NCBI RefSeq assembly: GCF_947241125.1
Contig: NZ_OX365700.1
Coordinates: 2,016,001 to 2,080,000 of the forward strand
DNA: 64,000 nucleotides
Reading direction: 5' to 3'
Source: Nitrospira tepida
Lineage (GTDB): Bacteria > Nitrospirota > Nitrospiria > Nitrospirales > Nitrospiraceae
The notes beneath the pieces are model-generated. The model saw only the letters and a program-made list of their open reading frames with translations. It made no database searches and was not told where the DNA came from. The translations under genes were made by a program, and so were the position numbers. Of this stretch, positions 48,194-57,690 are shown piece after piece; the first letter of the stretch is position 1, and each line of letters opens with the position of its first letter.

Positions 48194-50314
48194 TCAGACG
48201 GCGAAGAGACCGAGTTGCTGCGAGAGCTCTGGGAGCACCACGGGAGCCGGCTCGGCTGTCGGAATCGTGAAAGCTTGGTCTCCTGCCGCGGAGGCGGCCA
48301 GGAGATGTACTGGGGGCTGAGGTGACGACTCGCCAATGACTTCCCGCTGGTCCTTGTAGGCGCGCGCGAGGTCGCGGAAGGCTTGTTCCGCGCTCAGGAG
48401 CTGAGGATTCTGGTCGAGAATGAATCTGATCAGGCCAATGGTGATGTCGTCCTCTTGATTGAAGGCCGCCATCGCGTGACTGGTAATGTCTCCCTCGGTG
48501 TAGAGGCTGGCCTTGATCCCGCTGGCGATGAGGGACCAGGCCTGTTCCTGGGCCGTGCCGGCATAGATGAGCGGTCGCACGTCGACCGGGTGCTGTTGTC
48601 CCGGCCGCCAGGAACGGCGCGCGGCTTGCCGGACGGTCAGGATGTTGTAGTCTGACTCGAAGAATCGCAGGCTGGGAAAATCCAGGAGATCGAGGCCGGT
48701 CTGCACCAGCCGAGGATTGCAGATCAGCACATCAAGGCCGGCCTTCACCCGGTCCTCAATCCATTCCTCACGGCGTTCGGCTTGGACCGAAGCCGTGAGC
48801 ACGGCCGTGCGAAACCCTGCTTGCTTCAGAATCTGATGCAGGCGGAGCGTGATGTCGCGGGTCCCCGTATGGGTGCAGTACACGAGGACCCGGCGATGCC
48901 GGTTCACGTTGTCTTCGATGTGTTGCAGGAGCAGGCGTTCTTTCGGATATCGGATCGGCTCAGGTAACGGCGGAAGGGTGAACTTGACCTCTCCAAACTT
49001 GTTGGTGATTCGTTCCTCCGTTGTACAACGGTCCGGGTAGGCCACCAGTGCCTGAACGACCGTTGACAGCAGGTGCCCGTCGCGGGATTTCCTGGCCTCC
49101 CGGATCAGCGGTTTGGCCGCTTTGAAGAGTTGCTCGTACTGGGCCTTGAGTGGGCCTTCGAGTTCGCACGTGTCGACACGTTCCTCATAGGGAGGGAGCG
49201 CGAGATCCAGGTCTTCCATCCGGAGGAAGCAGGCCTTGTCGACCAGGTGCGGGATCAGCCGGGGCGAGATCCCCGGCCGTTCCACGACGGTCACGTAGAC
49301 TTTCCGTTTCGACTGGGTTCCGTGCTCGACCACCTGGTCGGCATCGATGCACGTGGTGCGGGTCTCGCGGATGCCGTAGACATCGACCCAACGGGATTCA
49401 TCATGGAAACTGTACGACGACTTGAGGCCGGGAATGAGGCGCCAGAGGAGGTAGAAGACCGACGTGCTGCGTCCGTTCGAAAGCGTACCCGTCAATCCAA
49501 TGACCCGGTCCGTGACGTTCATGAGATTCGCAAAGGCGATACCTTGCGCCGTGGCCTTGCCCTTCAGCTCGTGGATCTCATCAACCACGAACGTATCGAA
49601 CAAGGTCGGGTGCTGCTTGCAGATGTAATCGGCCAAGGCGTACCGGCGTGGCCCGTTCGGATCAAAGTCGTACAGGGGAGAGCCACAGGCGCGGCATTTC
49701 GATTTCGCCGGCAAGGTCTCCGGGGTGAGGGGTGTCTCGTCAGCGTCCCGAACCTGGTCCCCACAGTGGGGACAGCAAAAGAGGTCAACCGATCCGTGCT
49801 CACCCTTCCAGCGTCGGTGGACCAGGGCTGGTTTCGTGGCGTACGACAGCTTGGCCTTTTCACGGGAGATGATCGCAAAGAGGGGGAGATGATTGGGCAG
49901 CGGGGTCCGAGCGATGCGATCGATGCTGCTGAGCGACTTCAGCTGGTGGACCGGGGCGTCCGGCAGAATGCGTGTGATTTCTCTCTCCCACTTGCGGAGA
50001 AGATGGGGCGGCGCCATCACCAGCACGCGTCGGGAGCCGTGGATGAGACAGGCGCCAACCGCAGTGCGGGTCTTGCCGGTCGCCATCTCTCCGACGATCA
50101 ACGCGCCGCGATGCTGTTGCAGCACCAGGGCCGCGGCCGCGGCGACATCCGCTTGCGGAGGCCAGAGCGGTTCCTTGAGTTGATTCAGGATGGGCTGCGC
50201 CGTGATCCGGTGCTCGGGTCTGAAGATGGGCCTGAGCTGTGAGGCGGCCGATTCACACAGGCTGGCGCTGAAGGTCTCGATAAACGTCGTGATCGGAACC
50301 TGGCGCGTGTCCAT
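48194..50314 (-). CDS. SNF2/superfamily 2 helicase with internal zinc ribbon
   Basis: 706 aa. Motif I is GEMATGKTRTAVG, motif Ia VLVMAPPHLLRKWEREI, motif II VVDEIHELKG (DEIH), motif III GLTGTLSNG, and the C-terminal half has VLVYCTHTG and an arginine-finger motif (AARRSWRPGQQHPVDV). A zinc ribbon is inserted between motifs Ia and II (CPHCGDQ ... CRACGSP). The layout is that of element- and phage-borne SNF2-like helicases that remodel DNA-protein complexes during replication or repair. An AAGGAG site precedes the ATG at 50314. Confidence 0.88.
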   Translation of the reverse strand: MDTRQVPITTFIETFSASLCESAASQLRPIFRPEHRITAQPILNQLKEPLWPPQADVAAAAALVLQQHRGALIVGEMATGKTRTAVGACLIHGSRRVLVMAPPHLLRKWEREITRILPDAPVHQLKSLSSIDRIARTPLPNHLPLFAIISREKAKLSYATKPALVHRRWKGEHGSVDLFCCPHCGDQVRDADETPLTPETLPAKSKCRACGSPLYDFDPNGPRRYALADYICKQHPTLFDTFVVDEIHELKGKATAQGIAFANLMNVTDRVIGLTGTLSNGRSTSVFYLLWRLIPGLKSSYSFHDESRWVDVYGIRETRTTCIDADQVVEHGTQSKRKVYVTVVERPGISPRLIPHLVDKACFLRMEDLDLALPPYEERVDTCELEGPLKAQYEQLFKAAKPLIREARKSRDGHLLSTVVQALVAYPDRCTTEERITNKFGEVKFTLPPLPEPIRYPKERLLLQHIEDNVNRHRRVLVYCTHTGTRDITLRLHQILKQAGFRTAVLTASVQAERREEWIEDRVKAGLDVLICNPRLVQTGLDLLDFPSLRFFESDYNILTVRQAARRSWRPGQQHPVDVRPLIYAGTAQEQAWSLIASGIKASLYTEGDITSHAMAAFNQEDDITIGLIRFILDQNPQLLSAEQAFRDLARAYKDQREVIGESSPQPPVHLLAASAAGDQAFTIPTAEPAPVVLPELSQQLGLFAV

Positions 50315-50356
50315 GGCGTCTCCTTGCGAGATCAAGATTGAGCGATGCCTGTGCTG

Positions 50357-51379
50357 TTACGAACAGAGGGATGGAGCGCTTGACGTGGGCTGGTGGTGAA
50401 TGCCGCTCTCGGTGAGGCGGAACAGCGAGATGCGGGTCGGGGCGTGAAGCAGGAGCTTGTGGAGGTCCTTGACGCCTGCCTGATGGTGGACTCGGACTTC
50501 CACCACATGCATTCCCAGTCTCGTGAGTAACACGATCGCCTCTTGCTGGGCTTTCGGACCCTTGTCGGGCTCGGGGTCATTGTCCAGCGCGAGATAGACG
50601 ATCTTGGCCTTGAGGCGAGTCAGGTACTCCGGAAGTTTGCCGACGTTGGCGATCCCGTTCAGGGCACAGAGCGTGAATGTGGGGCCGAACAGCGCATCAC
50701 CGGCCAAGCAGTCGAGGATACTTTCGGTGACGAGGACTGCGGCGTCCCCGCGCTTCATGATCCAGGGAGACTTGATGCCGATCGTGGCGCGCAGGAGTTC
50801 GTTCGGCACGTCATGGAGCGCCCGGCATTCCACTCCATGCATGAAGTGGACATTGGGGCCGGGAAGCGGGATGCCGATGTATGGGGTCTTGGCCTCGCCG
50901 CGGGCCATCCAGACCGCTCCGACGTGGGGATAGTACGGGACCTGCCGAGAGAGAAAATACTGCCGGAGCTCTGCTTCCTTCTCAGGTGTCATGCTGGCCT
51001 TGGCGCTGTGGTAGGCCTGCCGCGCCAGCTCGATCCGCTGCCGCTGATCTTGGTTCGAATCCTTCCGGGTTCGCCTGGGAGTAGGGCCGAAGGAGATGGG
51101 ATAACCGAGCAGCTTGCACACCGCTTCGGGGAACGTGAGCTGGAATGTCTGTTGGATGAACTCGATGCCATCGCCGTGCGTGCCCGGGCCAAAGTCATAC
51201 CAGACCCAGGCGCCGTTGACACGGGAGACGGAAAACGACGGGTGGCGGTCGTCGCGCAAGGGAGAGTGGAAGAGCGCATGATCCGGGCGGCGGGACACGG
51301 GCTTGTGGCCCAGTTCGATGAGGATCTCGATGAGATTGACGGAACGGGCCCGCCGGATATCGTCAGGCGAGAGCTTCAT
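50357..51379 (-). CDS. Toprim-domain (DnaG-type) primase-like protein
   Basis: 340 aa. The N-terminus aligns with the zinc-binding domain of DnaG primases (LIEILIELGHKPVSRRPDHALFHSPLRDDRHPSFSV, split into its parts), but the CHC2 cysteines are absent: where primases read CPFH it reads ALFHS. A Toprim domain follows (AVLVTESILDCLAG, with the Glu; LALDNDPEPDKG, with the DxD). It is adjacent to the helicase, with which it may prime element replication. The lack of zinc ligands raises doubt about primer synthesis. Confidence 0.78.
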   Translation of the reverse strand: MKLSPDDIRRARSVNLIEILIELGHKPVSRRPDHALFHSPLRDDRHPSFSVSRVNGAWVWYDFGPGTHGDGIEFIQQTFQLTFPEAVCKLLGYPISFGPTPRRTRKDSNQDQRQRIELARQAYHSAKASMTPEKEAELRQYFLSRQVPYYPHVGAVWMARGEAKTPYIGIPLPGPNVHFMHGVECRALHDVPNELLRATIGIKSPWIMKRGDAAVLVTESILDCLAGDALFGPTFTLCALNGIANVGKLPEYLTRLKAKIVYLALDNDPEPDKGPKAQQEAIVLLTRLGMHVVEVRVHHQAGVKDLHKLLLHAPTRISLFRLTESGIHHQPTSSAPSLCS

Positions 51380-51479
51380 GATGGGTCGTGATCCTTTGCG
51401 TAATCCTGTGATGGAGGTGCCGGCAGGGAGGGTATTACTGCGAAGACGCCGTCGGATTGTGTGATTCGGCACCTTTCTC

Positions 51480-52385
51480 CTATTCATCCTCCAGCGCGTA
51501 GACACGCGACGGCTTTTCGACCATCAGCGCATCCAGCTGGGACTTGATCGCTCGCATCCCTTCGCGAACGACCGTGGCGACGGATTCGTCCGTGCGGATG
51601 CGCGCCGGCTCCATCCCCGAGAGGAGGCCCTTGGCCTGATCGACGAGCTTCTGCAGGTCCAGATCCTGGCTGAGATTGCGCGCATCGAACCGGTTCAGGA
51701 AGTCCATCAGGTTGGTCACCGTGCTGGCCTTGAAGGTTTTGGTCTTGCCGTTGGCACTGGGCGTGAGTCGCTCCATCAGGTGATCGACCAACTCGGCCAT
51801 CGCCTCGCGCAAGGTGGTCTTGGCTTCCTCAAGCATCTGCCTGACTTTTTGCGAGACGTTGTCGGTCTCACGCGTCAGCAGCCGCTCGCTGAGAGCACTC
51901 AGGGTTCCGGGAAGGTCGAACGTCAGGTATTGGCATTCGAAGAGAAAGCCGGCCTTGACCGTATCGACGTCCGGGTAATCGGCAGGATTGTAGAGGTCGG
52001 CCAACTTGAGTTGGGCTTCTTCTCTGCGCTGGGGGTAGACTTGGACAAAATAGTCGATTAGGCTCTCTCGTTTCTCTTTGAAGTTCGTGATCAGCTCGTC
52101 GACTTCTTCGAGGAGCGCATTGGGGACGAGGTAGATGCCCGGCCGCAGGGAGGAGGGCAGCGTATAGCTGGAGAGTCGCTTGCGGATCTGCGCGTCCAGT
52201 TTCGTAATTTCCTTGAATTCAGGACAGGCCAGAATCGCCTTGGTCACCTTGACCAGGGCGCGGTCGGTCTCGACCGCGAGCACATCCTGGCGGACGGTCC
52301 GCTTGATGCCGAGCTTCCGCAAGGTGAGGACGAGGCAGACCGCGTTCTTCCAGAGTGCGGAGAGAGTGGCTTGTGGAGTGTCCAT
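51480..52385 (-). CDS. DUF3150-like helical protein next to AAA ATPase
   Basis: 301 aa, mostly helical and highly charged (LIDYFVQVYPQRREEAQLKLADL, KVRQMLEEAKTTLREAMAELVDHLMERL divided over two helices). The segment FKEITKLDAQIRKRLSSYTLPS followed by GIYLVPNALLEEVD resembles DUF3150 proteins, which accompany AAA ATPases on mobile elements. No catalytic motif is visible. ATGs at 52385 and 52397 are both possible. Confidence 0.55.
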   Translation of the reverse strand: MDTPQATLSALWKNAVCLVLTLRKLGIKRTVRQDVLAVETDRALVKVTKAILACPEFKEITKLDAQIRKRLSSYTLPSSLRPGIYLVPNALLEEVDELITNFKEKRESLIDYFVQVYPQRREEAQLKLADLYNPADYPDVDTVKAGFLFECQYLTFDLPGTLSALSERLLTRETDNVSQKVRQMLEEAKTTLREAMAELVDHLMERLTPSANGKTKTFKASTVTNLMDFLNRFDARNLSQDLDLQKLVDQAKGLLSGMEPARIRTDESVATVVREGMRAIKSQLDALMVEKPSRVYALEDE

Positions 52386-52393
52386 GGAGAACC

Positions 52394-52615
52394 TCATGCG
52401 TGATGTGAACGGTGGACATGCGAGTGGTCCTGGTGCTCGCCGTGGAGGAGCCGTTCGGGCCGCTCGATGACTTCGGTCTGGCCGCCCGCGAGCTGGTTCA
52501 ATAAGTTGAGTAAATCGTCTGCCTCTCGGTGATTGGGCATGCTGATGTCGTCCGTCGTAACTGTCAGGGTGCCGTCCGGCGCGATGTGCACGCGAATGGC
52601 GTCGGGCCTGTGCAT
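52394..52615 (-). CDS. small acidic/His-ended protein
   Basis: 73 aa. Residues 1-45 (AIRVHIAPDGTLTVTTDD, EADDLLNLLNQLAGG) suggest a beta hairpin and a helix; the C-terminus is His-rich (HGEHQDHSHVHRSHH). Unknown family. It lies in the same leftward series, overlapping the preceding gene's alternative start. Confidence 0.5.
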   Translation of the reverse strand: MHRPDAIRVHIAPDGTLTVTTDDISMPNHREADDLLNLLNQLAGGQTEVIERPERLLHGEHQDHSHVHRSHHA

Positions 52616-52639
52616 GACCGGCTCCTTTCCATCGAGCGA

Positions 52640-52954
52640 TTAAAACTTGCTGAGGACGAAGGTGGATTCCGACGTGTCCGTGGACTCGACGGTCCAGCCG
52701 AATTGGGATGCCACCGCGTCAAGAATCTGGTGGGCGTAGGCTCGTTGCAGCGTCTCGACGAGTTCTTCTTGGCCGCGTGGAATCACAACCGACCCGGGGG
52801 ATACGAAGAGCGTGATCCCGTCGGGTGTCCGGATGCGAAGGGATGCTCCCTCAAGGAACACCGTCCAGCCGAGTCGTTCAGCGGCTTGCTTGAGGAGCCT
52901 CTGATCGGCAGCCTTGAGTTCGACCGTGGTGGTGGCGGTCATCCAGCAGGGCAT
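52640..52954 (-). CDS. DUF1257/ycf35-like small protein
   Basis: 104 aa. The pattern TTVELKAADQRLLKQAAERLGW, then ILDAVASQFGWTV and a C-terminal STFVLSKF, resembles the DUF1257 (ycf35) family, small proteins often found beside Ycf46-like AAA ATPases. GAGG precedes the ATG at 52954 at a good distance, so the upstream start is preferred to 52942. The next gene upstream is exactly such an ATPase. Confidence 0.55.
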   Translation of the reverse strand: MPCWMTATTTVELKAADQRLLKQAAERLGWTVFLEGASLRIRTPDGITLFVSPGSVVIPRGQEELVETLQRAYAHQILDAVASQFGWTVESTDTSESTFVLSKF

Positions 52955-52989
52955 GTGGACCTCGTTAAGAAAAATAGAAAGAGAGTCAC

Positions 52990-54516
52990 CTAGGCCGCGT
53001 ACATGCGGGGGCTCGGTCCCTGCGCGGCCTCAGCCTTGTCCATTAGATAGGGGCCGGGGTAGCTGGCGGAGAGGTACCGGTAATTGGCTTGCGAGCGCAG
53101 CTCTTTGAGCTGGTCCGCGGCGCGGATGGAGACCGGGATGATGTAGGCGCTCGCTTCTTCCAGGGAGCAACCGAGTTGCCAGCTCAGCTCGCAACAGGTC
53201 CGGATCTCGTCGCCGGTCCAGCCTTGGTCTGGTGGCTGAGCCATCTCGGCTGGGATCCGGAAATGTTTGCGATAGATGGCCCAGATGGTTTCCCGCTCGG
53301 CTGCCGAAGGCAGATCGAAGAACACGACGCCGTACTTGAAGCGGCGGAGCAGCTCCGGCGGGAGCGCGCTCACGTTGTTGCTGGTGGCGATGAAGAGGAC
53401 ATTGTCATCGGCCACGGCGCTGACGACGCCGAGCGCCTGGCGCAGCTGGCCTTCCGATTGACCGACGAGCGACGCCTTCATCGCGCCGAGGTCGAAGCAA
53501 ATCGCGGGCACGCCGGCTTCCGTGCCGCTGGCTTTGGCGACCATGGATTTGCACGTCCCCGGCGGGCCGACGAAGATGATGCCTCTCGCCTTGTGATCCT
53601 GCATATAGGTGAGCAAGGTCCCCAGCATGGAGACGGTGACGCCCGACGAGTCCTGATTGGAGGAGAGGGAGCCGCTGAACATTTTCTCGATTTCATCAAG
53701 GAAGACGACGGCCTTCGGCGGATCGTTGCCTTTGAAGAGTTTCGCGAGGAAGTCTTTGGCGGCTTGCACGCCGCCAATGTCGTGGAACCGTTCGTTCCCG
53801 CCCCACACGGAGAGCCCGGGTGTGGCGTTGATCATCTGCCGTTTCCGTTCCCAGAGCCGCGCCAGGTTGATGCCGTTCCGTTTGCTCAGCGACAGGGCCA
53901 CGACCTGTTCGGCCGGAAAAGCCGCGAGCCCCTGGAGGGCGGAGACGGCCTGCGCCATCGCCTCGTCTGGAGGAGTTTCGATCTGGGCCTGCACGCATTG
54001 GTCCTTGATGATCGCGGCCAGTTGCTCCCGCCCCGGCAGGGTTTCTTCCAGGACCAGGAGATCATGGAAGAGTTCCGCGGGTACGTCGATCGCCGGAGCC
54101 AGCAAGACGAGGGTCGCCGGTTTGCCCTTGAAGAGGTCGCGCAAATTCCAGATGCCTTGGGAGACGAACTCGTTGCGGATGAAGCGGTGGGCGTTGTGAA
54201 AGAAAACGACGCTCTTCGGAGGCACATTTGCAAGGAGCTTGAGGGTTTCCGAGGGATTCATCGTGACGTTGGACTTGGTACTGCCGAGCAGCGTCGCCAG
54301 GGCTTTCTCGGCTCCGCTGTTGACGGGCATGAGCCCGCGGCTGACGTCCCAGGAGAAGACGGGGTCTTCCTGATCGGATCCAGGACTTCGCAACCCGTAG
54401 GTCCGGACCAGGCCGATCGTCGCGGCGGGATCGGGTGTGGTGATGGCGAGGAGCGGAACCGAAACCCTGCGGGCGCGGACGAACTGCGCCACGAGATCAG
54501 GCATGGAAGTCTGCAT
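52990..54516 (-). CDS. Ycf46-like AAA ATPase with permuted Walker motifs
   Basis: 508 aa. The N-terminal half (residues 1-240) resembles the non-catalytic N-domain of Ycf46 proteins (KSVVFFHNAHRFI, LLVLEETLPGREQL). The AAA core is in an unusual order: IGGVQAAKDFLAKLF, then a Walker B strand (AVVFLDEIEKMFSGS, about 268-282), then Walker A (IIFVGPPGTCKSM, about 313-325), the pore-loop region (LVGQSEGQLRQAL) and sensor 1/arginine region (VLFIATSNNVSALPPELLRRF). Normally Walker A comes first. Walker A also has Cys for Gly (GTCKS). It is probably an active but permuted ATPase of the element's DNA metabolism. Confidence 0.82.
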   Translation of the reverse strand: MQTSMPDLVAQFVRARRVSVPLLAITTPDPAATIGLVRTYGLRSPGSDQEDPVFSWDVSRGLMPVNSGAEKALATLLGSTKSNVTMNPSETLKLLANVPPKSVVFFHNAHRFIRNEFVSQGIWNLRDLFKGKPATLVLLAPAIDVPAELFHDLLVLEETLPGREQLAAIIKDQCVQAQIETPPDEAMAQAVSALQGLAAFPAEQVVALSLSKRNGINLARLWERKRQMINATPGLSVWGGNERFHDIGGVQAAKDFLAKLFKGNDPPKAVVFLDEIEKMFSGSLSSNQDSSGVTVSMLGTLLTYMQDHKARGIIFVGPPGTCKSMVAKASGTEAGVPAICFDLGAMKASLVGQSEGQLRQALGVVSAVADDNVLFIATSNNVSALPPELLRRFKYGVVFFDLPSAAERETIWAIYRKHFRIPAEMAQPPDQGWTGDEIRTCCELSWQLGCSLEEASAYIIPVSIRAADQLKELRSQANYRYLSASYPGPYLMDKAEAAQGPSPRMYAA

Positions 54517-54564
54517 CGCACTCTCCTTCGTGATGGCTCGTTGCGAGGATGAAAGAGGAGATGG

Positions 54565-55167
54565 TTACGTAGGTGAATGATCGGATGACTGTGACGGTCG
54601 CTGCGCGGCTCGTTGAGATGGAGCACGCTCGCCCGATTCGGTGGAAGCGGTTTGTCTGGAGACGGGAGCGTTGACGAGTGCGGTGACCTGGCGCGCACAC
54701 TGAATGAACGCGTCGTCATGTCCCTGCACGTATGCCTCTTCGCATTGGTCGAGCAGGCGCATGGAGGAAGGGAAGCGCGGATCGTTGCTGGTGATCCCGG
54801 CGGTGAGTTCGGCCAGGCGGCGGAACCGTTTGAGCCAGCGGTCCGGGCCGGTGAGTACCGGGAGAGTGGCGGACCTGGTGCCGTCGTAGCCGTGGGGGTT
54901 GACGGTCCAGGCGCCGAGGCAACGGCCGGCTTGATCGACGGCTTTGACAGCGGTGATCTTGGCGATGGGGATTGTGACTCCGGAATCGAGATTGACGCTG
55001 CCCTTTGCGCTCGGGTCGAGGATCTCGAGGATTCTGCCGTCCTGCAGTCGGTCGTTGGCATCGCGGTAGACCACGGTCCATCCGACCTGAAGCCCGACGT
55101 TCTGATCCGTCGGCGACACGGTCGCCCTGTTGAGCGGGATGGATGGTGGAAGCGACTGGGGAGGCAT
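54565..55167 (-). CDS. hypothetical protein between AAA ATPase and ribonucleotide reductase genes
   Basis: 200 aa, no family recognised. Residues 25-75 look like a small beta barrel (VGWTVVYRDANDRLQDGRILEIL, VTIPIAKITAVKAV); the middle is helical (RWLKRFRRLAELTAGI); the C-terminus is a Ser/Gln-rich tail. A good ribosome site (GAGAGG) precedes the ATG. A nucleic-acid or protein-binding role is possible. Confidence 0.5.
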   Translation of the reverse strand: MPPQSLPPSIPLNRATVSPTDQNVGLQVGWTVVYRDANDRLQDGRILEILDPSAKGSVNLDSGVTIPIAKITAVKAVDQAGRCLGAWTVNPHGYDGTRSATLPVLTGPDRWLKRFRRLAELTAGITSNDPRFPSSMRLLDQCEEAYVQGHDDAFIQCARQVTALVNAPVSRQTASTESGERAPSQRAAQRPSQSSDHSPT

Positions 55168-55197
55168 GGCCGACCTCTCTATATAATGGGTAAACGG

Positions 55198-57453
55198 TCA
55201 ACTGCACTTCGTCCAGCTGCAGTGTGGGCAGACCAGACAATTCTCCTGCCGAATGGTGCCCTGGTTGCATTGCGGGCAGGGAGGGAGTCCCTCGCCGTTC
55301 TCTTTGATCAGCTGGCTCATGCGGAGTGCTCGGATGATGGCGGCCGGGATACTGGCAACCGAGCCGTACCGCTGGTTGGCCTTTTCCAGTTGTTCGAGCA
55401 AGGCCTCCACAGGCACACCCGATCGCAAGGAGATGGAGAGGACCCGGGCAAAGGATTCGTAGATTTCCGCGTTGCTGGCCTCGACGGGCGTGTGGATGAA
55501 GACTTCGAGCGGTCTGGTCTTGAGAGTTGAGATCGTGACGTACACATGCCCGTCCGTCGTCTTCACATGCACCCGCTTCGCGTCCAGGACATCCGGCAGC
55601 TCGAAGGGGTGGGCAACAGGGAGGTCCGCGTCTGGCACCTGGCTTGTTCCGTTCGTGGACAGGCTCCCATTGCGGTCCGCCTTGCCCAGATTGAGCACTT
55701 GGCTGGCACGACTCCCATCGCGGTAGACGGTGATCCCGCTGCAATCGAGTTCCCATGCGAGCACATAAGCGTGGCGGACGTCTTCAACGGTTGCCATGGA
55801 GGGCAGGTTGATCGTCTTGCTGACCGCCGTGTCGCTGAACTGCTGCCAGGCAGCCTGGACCTGGACATGCTGCTCGGAGGTGAGATCGTGGGCCACTGTA
55901 AAGACCTGTTGCCAGTGGGCGGGAACGTCCTTGAGCCCGCGGCACGACCCGTGATTGGCCGCGATCTTGTCGATGAGAACGTCGTGCCACCAGCCTTCGC
56001 GCCTGGCCGTCGCTTCGAAGAGGTCGCACAGGTAGGGAAGCTTCCTGCCTTCGAGGACGTGCTTGAACCAGACCAGCGCGAACTCGGGCTCACAGCCGGC
56101 ACTGGTGTCGGCGATCATGCTGATCGACCCAGTCGGGGCCACGGTGGTCACGTAGCTGTGCCGCACCTTTCTCCCTTCCTGTTCATGCTTGCTTCCCTTC
56201 CACGCCGGATACACGCCTCGTGTGTGGGCCAGTTGCTCCGACGCGCGCCACGCCATGGCCTTCATCTGGTGTGCGAGCCGCTCGGTCAAGCGTATGGCTT
56301 CTTCGCTGCCGTAGGGAAGGCCCAACATCATCAACAGCCGTGCATATCCCATGATCCCGAGGCCGATGCGGCGGGTCTGCCGCGTCATGGCGTTGATCTG
56401 GGGGAGCGGATGGTCGTTGGCATCGATGATGTTGTCCAGGAATCGAACCGCGAGCCGGATGGTCTGGTCGAGACGCTCCCAGTCGAGCTCGTACTGATCA
56501 TGGCCGGGCAGGATCCGAAGATGCTTGGCTAAGTCGATGGAGCCAAGCGTGCAGGCATCGAAGCCATGCAGAGGGATCTCACCGCAGGGATTGGTCGAGA
56601 CGATTTCGCCCATGTTTGGAATCGGACAGGCCCGGTTCGCGCGGTCGATGAAGAAGAGCCCGGGATCGCCGGTCTTCCAGGCTTCCTCGACGATGCGATC
56701 GAAGACCAGCCGTGCGGAGATGTGTTTGATGGGCTGCATCGTGCGGGGGTTGATCAGGGCGTAGAGCCTGTCCTCCTTGACCGCGGTCATGAACTCGTCG
56801 GTAGCGGCCACGCTGATGTTGAAGTTCCGGATCTGGCCGTCGTGCGTCTTGCACCTCACGAAGTCCAGGATATCGGGGTGCTGGACATGGAGAATCCCCA
56901 TGTTCGCGCCCCTGCGGGTTCCGCCCTGGCGTACCTGTTCGGTGGCGCCGTCAATGATCTTCATGAAGGAGACCGGGCCGGATGCCACGCCGCCTGAGCT
57001 CCTCACACGATCGCCCTTCGGACGCAAATTGGAGAACGAAAACCCGGTGCCTCCGCCACTTTTGTGGATCAACAAGGCCGCAGTCACGGCATCCCCGATC
57101 GACTGCATGTCATCCTCGATGGGGATCACGAAACAGGCGGAGTACTGCTTGTGCGCGCCCGGCCGGCCGGCGTTCATCAAGGTGGGGGAATTGGGCAGGA
57201 AGGTTCGAGAGGCGAGCATCCGGCGGAACTGCTCCTCGATGGATGCCACTTCTTCATGTGTCGCCTCGTACAGGGTCTCGACCACGGCGATTTCACGGGC
57301 GACCCGTGCCCAGAGTTGGTCCACGGTTTCGACGATGTTTCCCTGGTCATCCTTGGCCAGGTACCGTTCTCGGAGGACGGTGAGAGCGTTGTCCGATAGC
57401 GGAATGTACTCCATGGTGGAGGGTGGGATCGGATCGGTCAGGTTGTTCGTCAT
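55198..57453 (-). CDS. nrdJ: class II (B12-dependent) ribonucleoside-diphosphate reductase
   Basis: 751 aa. It contains FLPNSPTLMNAGR, YSACFVIPIEDDM (first active-site Cys), KSGGGTGFSFSNLRP, the STNPCGEIPL motif with the radical Cys and Glu, and APTGSISMIADTSAG. The C-terminus ends in CPQCNQGTIRQENCLVCPHCSW, the Cys-rich tail of NrdJ. It reduces ribonucleotides with adenosylcobalamin, without oxygen dependence. On a mobile element it would raise the dNTP pool for replication. No cobalamin riboswitch is seen upstream. Confidence 0.94.
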   Translation of the reverse strand: MTNNLTDPIPPSTMEYIPLSDNALTVLRERYLAKDDQGNIVETVDQLWARVAREIAVVETLYEATHEEVASIEEQFRRMLASRTFLPNSPTLMNAGRPGAHKQYSACFVIPIEDDMQSIGDAVTAALLIHKSGGGTGFSFSNLRPKGDRVRSSGGVASGPVSFMKIIDGATEQVRQGGTRRGANMGILHVQHPDILDFVRCKTHDGQIRNFNISVAATDEFMTAVKEDRLYALINPRTMQPIKHISARLVFDRIVEEAWKTGDPGLFFIDRANRACPIPNMGEIVSTNPCGEIPLHGFDACTLGSIDLAKHLRILPGHDQYELDWERLDQTIRLAVRFLDNIIDANDHPLPQINAMTRQTRRIGLGIMGYARLLMMLGLPYGSEEAIRLTERLAHQMKAMAWRASEQLAHTRGVYPAWKGSKHEQEGRKVRHSYVTTVAPTGSISMIADTSAGCEPEFALVWFKHVLEGRKLPYLCDLFEATARREGWWHDVLIDKIAANHGSCRGLKDVPAHWQQVFTVAHDLTSEQHVQVQAAWQQFSDTAVSKTINLPSMATVEDVRHAYVLAWELDCSGITVYRDGSRASQVLNLGKADRNGSLSTNGTSQVPDADLPVAHPFELPDVLDAKRVHVKTTDGHVYVTISTLKTRPLEVFIHTPVEASNAEIYESFARVLSISLRSGVPVEALLEQLEKANQRYGSVASIPAAIIRALRMSQLIKENGEGLPPCPQCNQGTIRQENCLVCPHCSWTKCS

Positions 57454-57690
57454 CAGTCAACCTTCAATGAGTCGGAGGTTGTCGCACCTTTAAACGTGCA
57501 ACGCCTCAATTGAGAATTACTTCCCGGGTTTGGGAGCCTGCGAATGTTGCAAAAAACCATGAGTCAGGACGGGTGCCAGAGCCGCCTTCTGGGTCAAACA
57601 AAACAATTGGGGAGCGGCTTGCCCGAACGGAGGAGGTGTCGCGCCTCTTGCCATTCGGGTTGGAAAATCCGATCGCAAAGGGTAGGATGA

